NCBI GenBank assembly: GCA_963731625.1
Contig: CAVSWH010000015.1
Coordinates: 186,001 to 250,000, forward strand
Direction: 5' to 3'
Length of the DNA stretch: 64,000 nucleotides
DNA from: PALSA-555 sp963731625
GTDB taxonomy: Bacteria > Actinomycetota > Acidimicrobiia > IMCC26256 > PALSA-555
Part shown: positions 25,377 to 34,366 of the stretch, in pieces
Numbering within the stretch: position 1 is the stretch's first letter
Layout: every line of letters begins with the position of its first letter
Notes under the pieces: generated by a model
What the model saw: the letters and a program-made list of their open reading frames with translations, nothing else
Told to the model about the DNA's origin: nothing
Databases searched by the model: none
Position numbers and translations under genes: made by a program

Positions 25377-26717
25377 GTGACACGGGACGCACCGATGGCG
25401 TGGGACTTCGAGACCGACGACGAGTTCGCCGAGCAGCTCGCGTGGATGCGCGACTTCATCGACGGCCAGCTCATCCCGCTCGAGCCGATCTATGACCGAC
25501 TCCCACGCGACGAGTGGCGCGTGGTGCAGGCCTACCTCCAGCGACAGGTCAAGGAGCGGGGCCTCTGGGGTGCCTTTCTCGACCCGCAGCTGGGCGGCCC
25601 GGGATTCGGGCAGCTCAAGCTGGCCTTGATGTCCGAGGTCATCGGCCGGTGCATGTTCTCCATGGCCATCTTCGGTGTGCAGGCTCCGGACAGCGGCAAC
25701 ATGGAGCTGCTGGCCCACGGCGCGACCGAGGCCCAGAAGGAGCGCTGGCTCTGGCCGAATCTACGGGGCGAGATCTCGAGCGCGTTCGCGCTCACGGAGC
25801 CGTTCTTCGCCGGCGCCGACCCGACCGTGATCGGCACGACCGCCCACCAGGACGGCGGCGAGTGGGTGATCAACGGCCACAAGTGGTTCATCACCAACGC
25901 CTCGGTCGCCGACATCGTGCTGGTCTTCGCCGAGACCAACCCCGAAGGCCGACCGCACCGCCATGCGTCGGTCTTCGTCGTCCCGACGGACACCCCCGGC
26001 TTGGACATCGAGCGCGACATCGCGACGATGGCGCACCCCGACGTGGAGTACGGACGGGTCGGGAATCACGCCGAGCTGGTGCTCCGCGACTGCCGTGTGC
26101 CCGCCGATCACCTGATCGGCCAGCCCGGCGACGGGTTCGTCCTCGCCCAGCAACGCCTCGGCGGCGGACGCATCCACCATGCGATGCGCTGGCTCGGACA
26201 GGCCCAACGGTCACTCGACATCATGTGCGAACGAGCCGTGTCCCGGTCTTCGCATGGGAAGCTGCTGGCGAGCCACCAGATGGTGCAGGACTACGTGGCC
26301 CTGTCCCACACCGAGATCCAAGCCGCACGACTGCTCACCTTCCAGACGGCCTGGAAGATCGACAAGCACGGCGCCGCGGCGGTGCGGGCCGACCTCGGGA
26401 TGGTCAAGGCGCACGTGTCGAAGGTCGTGTTGGCGGTGCTCGACCGGACGATCCAGGTCTGCGGCGCCCTCGGCTACTCCGGCGATCTGCCGGTCGAGTC
26501 CTGGTATCGCGCGACGCGCTTTGGCCCGATCGGCGACGGTCCCGACGAGCTCCACAAGTCGGTGCTCGCCCGCACACTGCTGAAGCACTACCGACCGGTC
26601 GACGGATGGCCCAGCGAGCACATCCCGAGTCGTCGCCCCGCGGCCGAGGCGAAATGGGCGGAGCTGAGCCGTCTGGCCGGCGCCGCCGAGCCCGCGGGGT
26701 CCCCCGGTGAACACTGA
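25377..26717 (+). CDS. Acyl-CoA dehydrogenase, ACAD10/ACAD11-like
   Basis: A 446-residue flavoenzyme. The family pattern is complete: FALTEPFFAGADPT (FAD/substrate loop), WVINGHKWFITNAS, GNHAELVLRDCRVP and the C-terminal FGPIGDGPDELHKSV. In ordinary acyl-CoA dehydrogenases the last motif reads GTxEVxR; GPDEVH is characteristic of the ACAD10/11 branch. A GTG start is used; ATG at 25395 is an alternative. The following APH-fold kinase overlaps by 11 bp. In ACAD10/11 the kinase phosphorylates a 4-hydroxyacyl-CoA and the dehydrogenase domain removes phosphate; separate bacterial genes doing the same are known from levulinate catabolism. Confidence 0.9.
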   Translation: MTRDAPMAWDFETDDEFAEQLAWMRDFIDGQLIPLEPIYDRLPRDEWRVVQAYLQRQVKERGLWGAFLDPQLGGPGFGQLKLALMSEVIGRCMFSMAIFGVQAPDSGNMELLAHGATEAQKERWLWPNLRGEISSAFALTEPFFAGADPTVIGTTAHQDGGEWVINGHKWFITNASVADIVLVFAETNPEGRPHRHASVFVVPTDTPGLDIERDIATMAHPDVEYGRVGNHAELVLRDCRVPADHLIGQPGDGFVLAQQRLGGGRIHHAMRWLGQAQRSLDIMCERAVSRSSHGKLLASHQMVQDYVALSHTEIQAARLLTFQTAWKIDKHGAAAVRADLGMVKAHVSKVVLAVLDRTIQVCGALGYSGDLPVESWYRATRFGPIGDGPDELHKSVLARTLLKHYRPVDGWPSEHIPSRRPAAEAKWAELSRLAGAAEPAGSPGEH

Positions 26718-27726
26718 GTCGCTGCAGCGCTTCCTCGATGACGCGCTCCGCGGGTCCTTGGAGATCACCGTCACGCCGCTCACCGGTGGGGGGTCCTGCG
26801 ACGCGTTCGCGATCGATCGCGGGTCGGCTCGCTGGATCCTGCGGCGCGCACCACGTCATGTCAACGTGGCGAGCGCGCACGACGTGCTCCGCGAATACCG
26901 GATCCTTGACGCCATCAAGGACGCCCCCGTGGCGATCGCGCGCCCGATCGTGTCCTGCGCCGACCCAGCGGTGTTCGGCGCACCGTTCTTCGTGATGGAG
27001 CGCATCGACGGGTCCGCCATCCTGAGCCATATTCCCAGCGAGTGGGCAGCCGCACCGGCGTCACAGGGTCGGGCGCTCGAGGAGCTCGTCGACGCGCTGG
27101 TCGCGATCCACGCCGTCGACTGGCGGGCCTGCGGTCTCGGTGACCTGGCACACACCGGCGAGTACCTGCCACACCAGATCGCGCGGTGGCTCGCCCAGCT
27201 CGAGTCCTACGACGGCCGCGAGCTTCCGAGCGCTATCGGACTCGCTGACTGGCTCCGTTCGCACCGACCGCCAGACCAGCCCAGTGCGCTGTGTCACGGC
27301 GACTACAAGCTCGACAACGTGCTCTTCGCCCCCGAGTCACCACCCCGGCTGGCCGCGGTCATCGACTGGGAGATGGCGGGCGTGGGTGACCCGCTGGTCG
27401 ACCTCGCATGGGCGCTCATCTTCCACCCGGGACCGGACGGCACGATCCACCTCGGCACGTCGAGGGACCCCAAGTTCGCGGTGGACGCACTGCCGGATCG
27501 TGGCCAGCTCATCGAGCGGTACGCGACAGGCTCGGGCCGCGAGGTTGCCTCGTTGAGCTGGTACGACGTGTTCGCTCGGTGGAAGCTCGCGATCGCGCTC
27601 GAGGGCAGCTACGCGAAGTTCCTGCGAGGACAGTCGGACAAGCCGCTCCACGAGTTCTTCGGCCGGCAGGCCGACCTGCTCCTCGCGAGCGCCGAGCACA
27701 TCATCGAGCCGGGAGGGACCACATGA
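26707..27726 (+). CDS. APH-fold phosphotransferase, probable 4-hydroxyacyl-CoA kinase partner
   Basis: A 339-residue protein of the aminoglycoside phosphotransferase/choline kinase fold. It has a nucleotide-binding Gly segment PLTGGGSCDAF, WILRRAP, FVMERIDG (hinge), the catalytic loop LCHGDYKLDNVLF and the metal site VIDWEMAGVGDPLVDL. These match the APH domain of ACAD10/ACAD11 and LvaA-like kinases rather than true antibiotic-resistance enzymes. The start GTG lies inside the end of the acyl-CoA dehydrogenase gene and the stop overlaps the next ATG (ATGA), so translation is coupled. Confidence 0.85.
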   Translation: MNTESLQRFLDDALRGSLEITVTPLTGGGSCDAFAIDRGSARWILRRAPRHVNVASAHDVLREYRILDAIKDAPVAIARPIVSCADPAVFGAPFFVMERIDGSAILSHIPSEWAAAPASQGRALEELVDALVAIHAVDWRACGLGDLAHTGEYLPHQIARWLAQLESYDGRELPSAIGLADWLRSHRPPDQPSALCHGDYKLDNVLFAPESPPRLAAVIDWEMAGVGDPLVDLAWALIFHPGPDGTIHLGTSRDPKFAVDALPDRGQLIERYATGSGREVASLSWYDVFARWKLAIALEGSYAKFLRGQSDKPLHEFFGRQADLLLASAEHIIEPGGTT

Positions 27727-28724
27727 GCTCGACCGACGGAAGGACCATGCGAGCGTGGCGGGTGGAGGACGCCGGAGAGCCCATCGACGTGCTGCGCTGC
27801 GTGGAGGTCCCGGTGCCCGAGCCGGGTCCCGGCCAGATCCGTGTGCGGGTGAGCGCGGCGGGGATCGGACTCCCCGACGTGTTGATGTGCCGCGGGACCT
27901 ACCCCTTGACGCCGGCCTCGCCCTTCACGCCCGGCCAGGAGGCGAGCGGCGTGATCACCGCGGTCGGGGAGGGCGTGACGCGCGAGATCGGGAGCCGGGT
28001 GATGCTCGTGAGCGCGTTCTACGAGGGCCACGGCTCCTTCGCCGAGGAGTGCCTCGCGCTGTCGTCGAGCACCGTGCCGGTGCCCGACGGCCTGAGTGAT
28101 GCCGACGCCGCCGGCTTCTGGATCCCGCACCTCACCGCATGGACCGGCCTGGTCGAGCGAGGTCACCTCGCGCCGGGCGAAAGGGTCGCGGTCCTCGGTG
28201 CCGCGGGGGGCAGCGGCATCGCTGCGGTGCAGCTGGGGCGCGCGCTCGGCGGGCGGGTGATCGCCGTGGTCGGCGATCAGGAGCGGGCGACGTTCTGTCG
28301 CGAGCTCGGTGCCGAGATCGCCATCGACCATCGCGAGGGGCCGCTCGGCCCCCTGGTGCGAGCGGCGACCGACGGCCGCGGGGCCGACCTGCTCTACGAC
28401 CCGGTCGGCGGACCGATGGCCGAATCTGCGGCGACCGCGCTCGCGCGCAACGGCCGCCACCTCGCGGTGGGGTTTGCCGGCGGACGGTGGCCGACACGCG
28501 CAACGCACGACCTTGTCCTGACGAACACCTCGCTCGTCGGCGTCTACGCGGGCGGTCTGTCCGAAGCCGAGCTCGACGAGGTCCACCGAGCCTTGTCGCG
28601 TCTCGTCGCCGAGGGCGCGCTTCGGAGCGCCGTCACCGCGACCCCGGCCTTCGACGAGCTCCCGAGCGCGGTGCAGCGACTCGCCGACCGCAGCGCCATC
28701 GGCAAGATGGTGATGGTCCGGTGA
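27723..28724 (+). CDS. Zinc-independent MDR-family NADPH:quinone oxidoreductase-like enzyme
   Basis: A 333-residue medium-chain dehydrogenase/reductase. The N-terminal GroES-like domain has GIGLPDVLMCRGTYP and GQEASGVITAVGEGV. The cofactor domain has VAVLGAAGGSGIAAVQLGRALG, the AAGGxG motif of quinone-reductase/enoyl-reductase types, followed by LGAEIAIDHR. No zinc-binding Cys set is present. Its place between kinase and TetR with 4-bp overlaps on both sides suggests a reduction step on an enoyl or keto intermediate of the same pathway. Confidence 0.85.
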   Translation: MSSTDGRTMRAWRVEDAGEPIDVLRCVEVPVPEPGPGQIRVRVSAAGIGLPDVLMCRGTYPLTPASPFTPGQEASGVITAVGEGVTREIGSRVMLVSAFYEGHGSFAEECLALSSSTVPVPDGLSDADAAGFWIPHLTAWTGLVERGHLAPGERVAVLGAAGGSGIAAVQLGRALGGRVIAVVGDQERATFCRELGAEIAIDHREGPLGPLVRAATDGRGADLLYDPVGGPMAESAATALARNGRHLAVGFAGGRWPTRATHDLVLTNTSLVGVYAGGLSEAELDEVHRALSRLVAEGALRSAVTATPAFDELPSAVQRLADRSAIGKMVMVR

Positions 28725-29365
28725 GCCGACCCGCTGACTTCGATCTCGACGCCGACGCGATCGTCACGGCCGCGGTCGAGATCTTTCGCGAGTCGGGGCT
28801 CGACGCGGTGAGCATGCGCAGCGTCGCCACACGACTGGGCGTCTCGCCCGTCCCCCTGTACAGCCGAATCGGGAACAAGGAGGCGCTGGTCGACGCCATC
28901 GCCGATCGTCTCTTCGCCGACCTCCCGCCCGAGCGCGCCGATGACGACACGTGGGCGACCTACGCGACCCGCTGGGCGTGGGCGCTGCGCTCCCAGCTGG
29001 CCTCGGCCCGTGAGAGTCGGCTCGTGCTCTCGCTCGGGCGCGACTCGTACGTGGAGATCTCGCGGCCGCTCGTCGAGGCGATGCGACAGGACGGGTTCCC
29101 GGCCGACGCCGCGGTGCAAGCGTGTCGCCTACTCATGTGGGCGACGATCGGGTTCGTCGCCGTCGAGTCCGGCGCCCGCCCAGCACTTCGGCCGAGCCGA
29201 GTACGACCCGGAGGCGACGCGGGGGGTGTGGAACCGGCGGAAGGCGACGCGCTGTTCCAGATCCATATCCGGCACTTGGTCGATGGAATCGGTCGAGATG
29301 CCGCGGCGGAGCGATCCGTTGCGGTCGCGGTCGGTCACGGCGTCGCCGAACCGGTCCGCCCATGA
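28721..29365 (+). CDS. TetR-family transcriptional regulator
   Basis: A 214-residue regulator. A GTG start overlaps the previous stop (GTGA), and the stop overlaps the next ATG (ATGA). The N-terminal HTH reads IVTAAVEIFRESGLDAVSMR, then SVATRLGVSPVPLYSRIGNK, the full TetR_N signature. The C-terminal domain ends with RPGGDAGG, ALFQIHIRHLVDGI, the usual end of this TetR subgroup. Embedded within the catabolic operon, it probably autoregulates through the palindrome at 25336. Confidence 0.9.
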   Translation: MSRPADFDLDADAIVTAAVEIFRESGLDAVSMRSVATRLGVSPVPLYSRIGNKEALVDAIADRLFADLPPERADDDTWATYATRWAWALRSQLASARESRLVLSLGRDSYVEISRPLVEAMRQDGFPADAAVQACRLLMWATIGFVAVESGARPALRPSRVRPGGDAGGVEPAEGDALFQIHIRHLVDGIGRDAAAERSVAVAVGHGVAEPVRP

Positions 29366-30108
29366 CGGTGCCGACGCTCGACGCGACCGGTAAGACCGTC
29401 GTCGTCACCGGCGCCAGCAAGGGGCTGGGCCGTGCGATGGCGCTGGGGTTCGCCGAGGCTGGTGCCGACGTGGTCGTCGCGAGCAGGAACGTGGCGGCCT
29501 GTGAGATCGTCGCCGACGAGATCAGAGCTTTGGGGCGGCACGCGTTGCCGCTTCGATGTCATGTCGGCGACTGGGACGAGTGCGCCGTGCTGATCGACGC
29601 ATCCGTCGCCGCGTTCGGCCGGATCGACGTGCTCGTCAACAACGCCGGCATCGCTCCGGTTCCGCCTTCGATGCTCGAGGTGACCCCCGAGCTGTTCGAC
29701 AAGACGATCGCCGTCAACTTGAAGGGTCCACTGCGACTCACCGCCCTCGCCGCCGAGCACATGCCCGCCGGCGGGAGCATCATCAACATCAGCTCGACCG
29801 CCGCGCTTCATGCCACACCACTCACCGTGGTCTACTCCGCGGCGAAAGCGGGTCTGAACGCCTTCACCGAGGCGGCCGCCGCCGAATACGGCCCGCGGGG
29901 AATCCGGGTCAACGCGATCGTGTGCGGCACGTTCCATACCGACAGCTTCCACCACGGGAAGACGCTCGAGGTGCAAGAGCGCATGGCCGCCAATGTCGGC
30001 CTGCACCGCATCGCCAACGCAGATGAGATCGTCGGCACCGCGCTCTTCCTCGCGAGCGAGGCGTCGTCGTACCTCTCGGGCGGACTGGTCGTGCTCGACG
30101 GCGGTTGA
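29362..30108 (+). CDS. Short-chain dehydrogenase/reductase (SDR), last gene of the operon
   Basis: A 248-residue classical SDR: VVVTGASKGLGRAMALGF (TGxxxGxG), ASRNVAACE after strand 2 (Arg favouring NADP), LVNNAGIAP, catalytic Ser in NISSTAAL and YSAAKAG (YxxxK). The C-terminus SSYLSGGLVVLDGG is typical. The ATG overlaps the TetR stop. It probably oxidises or reduces a hydroxy/keto-acyl intermediate made by the upstream enzymes. About 150 bp without genes follow before the convergent substrate-binding protein. Confidence 0.9.
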   Translation: MTVPTLDATGKTVVVTGASKGLGRAMALGFAEAGADVVVASRNVAACEIVADEIRALGRHALPLRCHVGDWDECAVLIDASVAAFGRIDVLVNNAGIAPVPPSMLEVTPELFDKTIAVNLKGPLRLTALAAEHMPAGGSIINISSTAALHATPLTVVYSAAKAGLNAFTEAAAAEYGPRGIRVNAIVCGTFHTDSFHHGKTLEVQERMAANVGLHRIANADEIVGTALFLASEASSYLSGGLVVLDGG

Positions 30109-30259
30109 GCGCGCGCCCCAGCGCGTGCTCCGGCCCGGCCCGACGTCTCAACCCAGCCGGGGAAGGCGCGACGGAGACGTGGTCGTCGACGCCCGACCCG
30201 CGGTGGTCCGGATCGCGAGTCGGGTCGCCTCACTCGTCGGCTCGGCGAGGCCGTTGCCT

Positions 30260-31589
30260 CTACTGGCTGATGTCGAGCTTGATCTGGCTGACGTTGCGGG
30301 GATTGCAGTCGAACGTCCCCTTCTTGGTCGGGGTGACGCGGACGAACTTGCCGTTCTCGACCTTCGTCAGGACGTAGCAGGGGGAGACCCGCCGACCGGC
30401 GATGTTGGTCGTGCCGATCATCCCGCCCGCGTTGAAGCTCGTGATGGTCGAGAGCTGTCGGAACACCGCCTTCCGGGTGACACCGTTGACGCCGTCCGTC
30501 TTGACGATCTGGTCGATGGCCTGGCTCAGGAGCAGCCCCGAGGCATACGCCTGGATCCCGAAACCGTCCGCCTTGTCCTTGCCGGTGTACTTCAAGAAGT
30601 TCGCCAGCGTGGTGTTGCTGCTGGCCTCTTCGAACGGCAGGAAGAGCAGCGACACATAGGTGCCGTTCACGACGGGGCCCGCCGCCAGCAGGCTCTGGTC
30701 GTAGCACTGGAGGGTGCAGTCCCAGATGAAGTTCGGGTTGGTGAGCCCTTGGAGCTGTGCCTCCTTGCGGAGCAGCACGGTCGTGCTGACCGCGCTGCCG
30801 CTCTGGGCGTAGGTCGAGTTGTGCTGCTTGAGCTGGAGCACGAGTGGCGTGTAGGCGCTCTGGGGTGCAGAGGCCGAGATCGTGGTCTCGAGGTCCGACT
30901 TGATGCCCGACCCGGCCGTCTGCATCTCGTTCATCGACGCACGGTTCGAATTCCTCGGTCGACTTGAGGTCGCCCGAGAGGAGGTAGAGGCCGTGGAGGT
31001 TCTTGCCGTACTTAGACTCGTAATAGAAGGCCCGCCCCATGTTCGCCTGGTAGGTCTGGGGATGGTCATTCTGGGTCGAGCAGATGATCGGGGACGGGTT
31101 GACCGCGTACGTGGTGGGGGAGCATTGCTGGGCCAGCTCGGTGGCGACGAGCGCGAGGTCAGGCAGCCCGGTGGCCGCGCCGGCTTGGTCGACGCAGCTC
31201 TCGATGTCGGACACGTCGTTCAGGAAGACCGCCGACGTCCCGACGAGCGCGAAGTCGTTGGTGCACGCCTGGATGACGGCGTTGCGGGCGTCGGACGGGC
31301 TGAGGTGCGAGTCGATGAAGTCGACGACGACTTTCCGTCCTGCGAGCCCCCCGTGCGCGTTGGTGTAGGCCGCCCAGCCCCGCACGCCCGCCACCGAGCC
31401 GGCGAAGATGCCCGGCGAGATCGAGTTGTCGACATCGGCGACCACCGCGATGCGGATCGTCGTCGCGGTGACCCCGACCTCGGTCGCCGTCGGCTTCTGC
31501 GGGCTGGTCTGCGCGGACGCCGCGGTCGCCACACCGACGCTTGCCGTCAGGAGGGCGACCACGAGGGCAAGTGGACGCAGGTGTCTCAT
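30260..31589 (-). pseudogene. ABC-type branched-chain amino acid/amide substrate-binding protein, frameshifted
   Basis: Two frames read as one periplasmic-binding protein of about 440 residues. It starts at 31589 with a signal peptide (LALVVALLTASVGVATA, ASA) and continues IRIAVVADVDNSISPGIFAGS and DFIDSHLS to STEEF. After about 30947 the sequence continues in another frame with MNEMQTAGSGIKSDLE to the end KLDISQ. One extra base, a C at about 30947 on the given strand, accounts for the break: removal gives EEFNRASMNEMQ. The fold is Peripla_BP_6. No permease or ATPase genes adjoin, so it is an orphan receptor. It could be a pseudogene or a consensus error. Confidence 0.75.
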
Positions 31590-31771
31590 CGGGTGTTCCC
31601 CTTCGCTGGGCCGGGCCGCGGCGTCGAGGGAAGGGGCGAGGACGGCGCGTGCGTGCCGGATCTCGGGGGCACTACCCGCGAGACCCGACGCGCTGCCCGC
31701 CGGTGGACGTCGTCGATTTCGACCGTCACCCCGCGTTCCCCCGTCGCAGGATCATCAAGGTCCGGACCGTA

Positions 31772-31789
31772 GTAAGGACCCTTCTTTAC
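31772..31789. promoter_or_regulatory. Imperfect inverted repeat upstream of the substrate-binding protein gene
   Basis: GTAAGGACCCTTCTTTAC has GTAA/TTAC arms and an imperfect inner part. It is AT-richer than its surroundings, lies about 180 bp upstream of the substrate-binding protein start, and overlaps the end of the TetR gene. It is a possible operator for that TetR. Confidence 0.3.
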
Positions 31790-32430
31790 GTCAAGGGTGG
31801 ACTGGGTGCCGTCATCGCGGCGGACGCCATCGTGACGAGGTTCTGGACGAACGGCTCGTAGTCGAGTTGGGGGCGGCCTTTGCGACGCCGGCCGAGCAGC
31901 CGTGCGCGGTCGGCAACGGCGCGCAGGATGAAGGACGTGATGAGCGCGAAGCGCTCGATCTCGGTGGTCGGACTGACCGGCGCCATCCGGTCGGCCAGCA
32001 GCGCGTACACCTCGTTGCCCCCGGTCCGGGCGATGACGGCCTCGAGCTCCGCGCTGTAGTGGGTCGGGTCCTCACCCGCGAGCTCAGCGATGATGAGCAG
32101 GCAGCAGCGGCCTCGCCACCCGCTCTCCGCCAGCTCCGCCGCGGGCCGCACGATCGCCTCGACCACCACCCCGACGTCGTCGTCGGGGGCGCGGGCCGCA
32201 ACTTCGAGGAGCTCGCGCTCACGGCGTGCCAGAAACGCCGTGTGTCGTTCGATCACCGCGCAGAGCACGCCGTCCCGGGAGCCGAAGTGGTAGTGGAGGG
32301 CACCCCGATTCCGTTGTCCGGCCCGCCGGGTGATGTCGATCAGCGAGGCGTTGAAGACCCCGTCGTCGGCGAACGCGCGCGCCGCCGCGTCGAGCAGCCT
32401 CTCGCGCGTCCGGGACGCGTCACGCGGCAC
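31786..32430 (-). CDS. TetR-family transcriptional regulator
   Basis: A 214-residue protein. A GTG start giving VPRDASRTRERLLDAA is preferred because TetR proteins begin a few residues before helix 1; an upstream ATG adds 46 Arg/Pro-rich residues. HTH: ARAFADDGVFNASLIDI then TRRAGQRNRGALHYHFGSRDG. The C-terminal part has WRGRCCLLIIAELAGEDPTHY, typical of the TetR_C_17/YcdC-like group. It lies upstream of the substrate-binding protein in the same direction, so control of that transporter gene is possible. Confidence 0.9.
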   Translation of the reverse strand: MPRDASRTRERLLDAAARAFADDGVFNASLIDITRRAGQRNRGALHYHFGSRDGVLCAVIERHTAFLARRERELLEVAARAPDDDVGVVVEAIVRPAAELAESGWRGRCCLLIIAELAGEDPTHYSAELEAVIARTGGNEVYALLADRMAPVSPTTEIERFALITSFILRAVADRARLLGRRRKGRPQLDYEPFVQNLVTMASAAMTAPSPPLT

Positions 32431-32527
32431 GCGGCGAATGGTAGGTGCAGGCGAGCAGCCCGGCGACCCGGCGGCGCGATACGCGGCGGTGACGCCGCGG
32501 TGGTGCTGGTACTGGGGCGGTCGACGC

Positions 32528-32926
32528 TCAGGCCTGCGCGATGCGGACGAGGTTGCCGGAGGGGTCACGAAACGCGCAGTCGCGCGCGCCCCAGGGTTGG
32601 GTCGTCGGCTCCTGGAGCACCTCGGCGCCCGACGCCCGGACCTTCTCGAAGGTGGTGTCGAGGTCTTCGGAGCGGAAAATCGCCGCCTGCAGCGATCCCT
32701 GGCTCACCAGCGCGAGGAGGGCGTCGCCCTCAGCCTGCGAACGACCGCCGTGCGGTTGGGAGAGGACGATGTCGACGTCCTGCCCGGGGGCACCGACGGT
32801 GACCCAGCGGAAGCCGTGGGCCGCGACGTCGTTGCGGACCTCGAGGCCGAGCGCGTCGCGGTAGAAGCCCAGCGCCTCGTCGGGATCGTGGACGGAGATG
32901 AACATTGCGGAGACGGTGACTGCCAT
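32528..32926 (-). CDS. VOC-family (glyoxalase/bleomycin-resistance fold) protein
   Basis: A 132-residue protein built of two beta-alpha-beta-beta-beta modules: VSAMFISVHDPDEALGFYRDALGLEVR and GSLQAAIFRSEDLDTTFEKVRASG, then a final CAFRDPSGNLVRIAQ. The last motif, DPSGNxxRI, carries the metal-position residue that VOC dioxygenases and lyases have as Glu or Gln. The start ATG is followed by AVTVSAM. The AraC gene 111 bp upstream points the same way; AraC plus VOC is a frequent actinobacterial pairing. Substrate unknown. Confidence 0.85.
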   Translation of the reverse strand: MAVTVSAMFISVHDPDEALGFYRDALGLEVRNDVAAHGFRWVTVGAPGQDVDIVLSQPHGGRSQAEGDALLALVSQGSLQAAIFRSEDLDTTFEKVRASGAEVLQEPTTQPWGARDCAFRDPSGNLVRIAQA

Positions 32927-33037
32927 GCGACGACTGTACGAGCACCGACCCTCGAGTGCTTCTCCGATCCTGCTCGGTGTCGGCGCGGGTGGGAATCCGG
33001 TGCGCCGAGCCATGCGCCGGGCGCGCGGCGCCCGAGC

Positions 33038-33448
33038 TCAGACCGTGGCCGTGGTCCGCCGTGGGCGCGTCGCGACCATGCTCACGCACGACGGAACGAC
33101 TTCGAGGTCGCGGTGGTCGCGCGCACGGTACTGCGACGGCGTCTCGCCGACGATCTCGGTGAAGCGCGAGCTGAACGAGCCGAGTGACGTGCACCCGACC
33201 GCGACGCACGCGTTGGTGACCGACATCCGTTGACGCAGCAATGCCTTTGCCCGCTCGATTCGTCGCGTCATGAGATAGGAGTAGGGCGTCTCGCCATACG
33301 CGGCGCGGAACTTGCGCGAGAAATGCGCGGGCGACATCAACGCGGCACGGGCCATGGCCGGGACATCGAGGGGCTGCGCGTAGTCGCGGTCGATGAGATC
33401 GCGAGCCCGCCGCAGGTGCACCAGATCGGCGAGCTCCTCCGGTGTCAT
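33038..33448 (-). CDS. AraC-family transcriptional regulator (DNA-binding domain only)
   Basis: A 136-residue protein that is essentially only the double-HTH domain. It has LRRARDLIDRDYAQPLDVPAMARAALMSPAHFSRKFRAAYGETPYSYL (first HTH), and then RRIERAKALLRQRMSVTNACVAVGCTSLGSFSSRFTEIVGETPSQYR (second HTH), ending the usual signature. No sensor domain is present, as in MarA/SoxS-sized members. It precedes the VOC gene and probably controls it. A start 10 codons upstream is possible. Confidence 0.9.
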   Translation of the reverse strand: MTPEELADLVHLRRARDLIDRDYAQPLDVPAMARAALMSPAHFSRKFRAAYGETPYSYLMTRRIERAKALLRQRMSVTNACVAVGCTSLGSFSSRFTEIVGETPSQYRARDHRDLEVVPSCVSMVATRPRRTTATV

Positions 33449-33693
33449 TCCGGCGACGGTACGCGACGCCGCGAGCAAGCACCGGGTCGAGGCCGCCCCG
33501 GCGTGCGGTGGGGGCGGGCTGGGCGCCCATCGGCCGGCTCCGTGACCCGCAACAGCATGGCGTCACGGGCGTGTCGCCACGCTCGGTGTTCGGCGGCGAG
33601 CGCCTCTAGCCCGCGCCGCGTTGTCTTCGAGGCGCGTCGGCGGCCATCGTGGGAGCGGCCCGTCGTTGATGGCTGGGCCCGGAGGAGGTCCCG

Positions 33694-34284
33694 ATGGCCA
33701 CCGTGGTCGCCCGACTCTCGATGTCCCTCGACGGGTTCATCGCCGACCCGTCGGGGGCGGTGGGTCCGCTCTTTGACTGGTACGGCAACGGCGAGGAGAC
33801 GGTCGAATGGCCCGGCGCGGGCCACATGGTGTCGAGGACCTCGGCGGCCAGCGCCCAGAACCTGCGCGAGACGATCGACGCGGCGGGCGCCCTCGTCGCC
33901 GGCCGACGGGTGTTCGACTACACCCAGGGCTGGAACGGGAGCCATCCCCTCGACGTGCCCGTCTTCGTGGTGACGCACTCGGTGCCCGAGGGCTGGCCAC
34001 GGGCCGACGCGCCGTTCACGTTCGTGACCACCGGCGTCGCGGACGCCGTGGCCGAAGCGAGCGCCGCGGCCGGGGACAAGGTCGTCGGCGTCAATGGCCC
34101 GAAGGTCGCCCAGCAGTGCCTGGAGCTCGGCCTCCTGCACGAGATCCACGTCGACCTGGTCCCCGTCCTGCTCGGCGAGGGCATCCCCTTCTTCGACCAC
34201 GTCCACCACGGGCCCGTCCTGCTCACCGATCCCCAGGTGACCGAGGGCCAGCGGGTCACCCACCTCCGCTACCGCGTGGCGTGA
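33694..34284 (+). CDS. Dihydrofolate-reductase-like/RibD C-terminal domain protein
   Basis: A 196-residue reductase-fold protein. It starts ATVVARLSMSLDGFIADPSGAVG, the signature opening of the RibD_C/DHFR-like family; continues with LVAGRRVFDYTQGWNG (NADPH phosphate loop), PVFVVTHSVPEGWP and VVGVNGPKVAQQCLELGLLHEIHVDLVPVLLGEG. AGGAGGT lies upstream. These are stand-alone NADPH-dependent reductases of unknown substrate in many actinobacteria. It lies 83 bp before an MDR gene on the same strand. Confidence 0.9.
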   Translation: MATVVARLSMSLDGFIADPSGAVGPLFDWYGNGEETVEWPGAGHMVSRTSAASAQNLRETIDAAGALVAGRRVFDYTQGWNGSHPLDVPVFVVTHSVPEGWPRADAPFTFVTTGVADAVAEASAAAGDKVVGVNGPKVAQQCLELGLLHEIHVDLVPVLLGEGIPFFDHVHHGPVLLTDPQVTEGQRVTHLRYRVA

Positions 34285-34366
34285 GACCGTCCCTGCCTGT
34301 GGCGGTGACGGGCCGAGACGGGCGGTGGCTCGGCGGGTCGATCGACCGCCCTGCCAACCTGGGGCC

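Noticed and set aside
26707..27726. Aminoglycoside resistance gene
   Set aside because: The fold is shared, but operon coupling to an ACAD11-like dehydrogenase and the overall motif pattern favour an acyl-CoA-linked kinase.
29160..29260. Possible frameshift pair in the TetR gene
   Set aside because: An alternative frame gives plausible residues, but the given frame reads RPGGDAGG and ALFQIHIRHLVDGI, normal for the TetR C-terminus.
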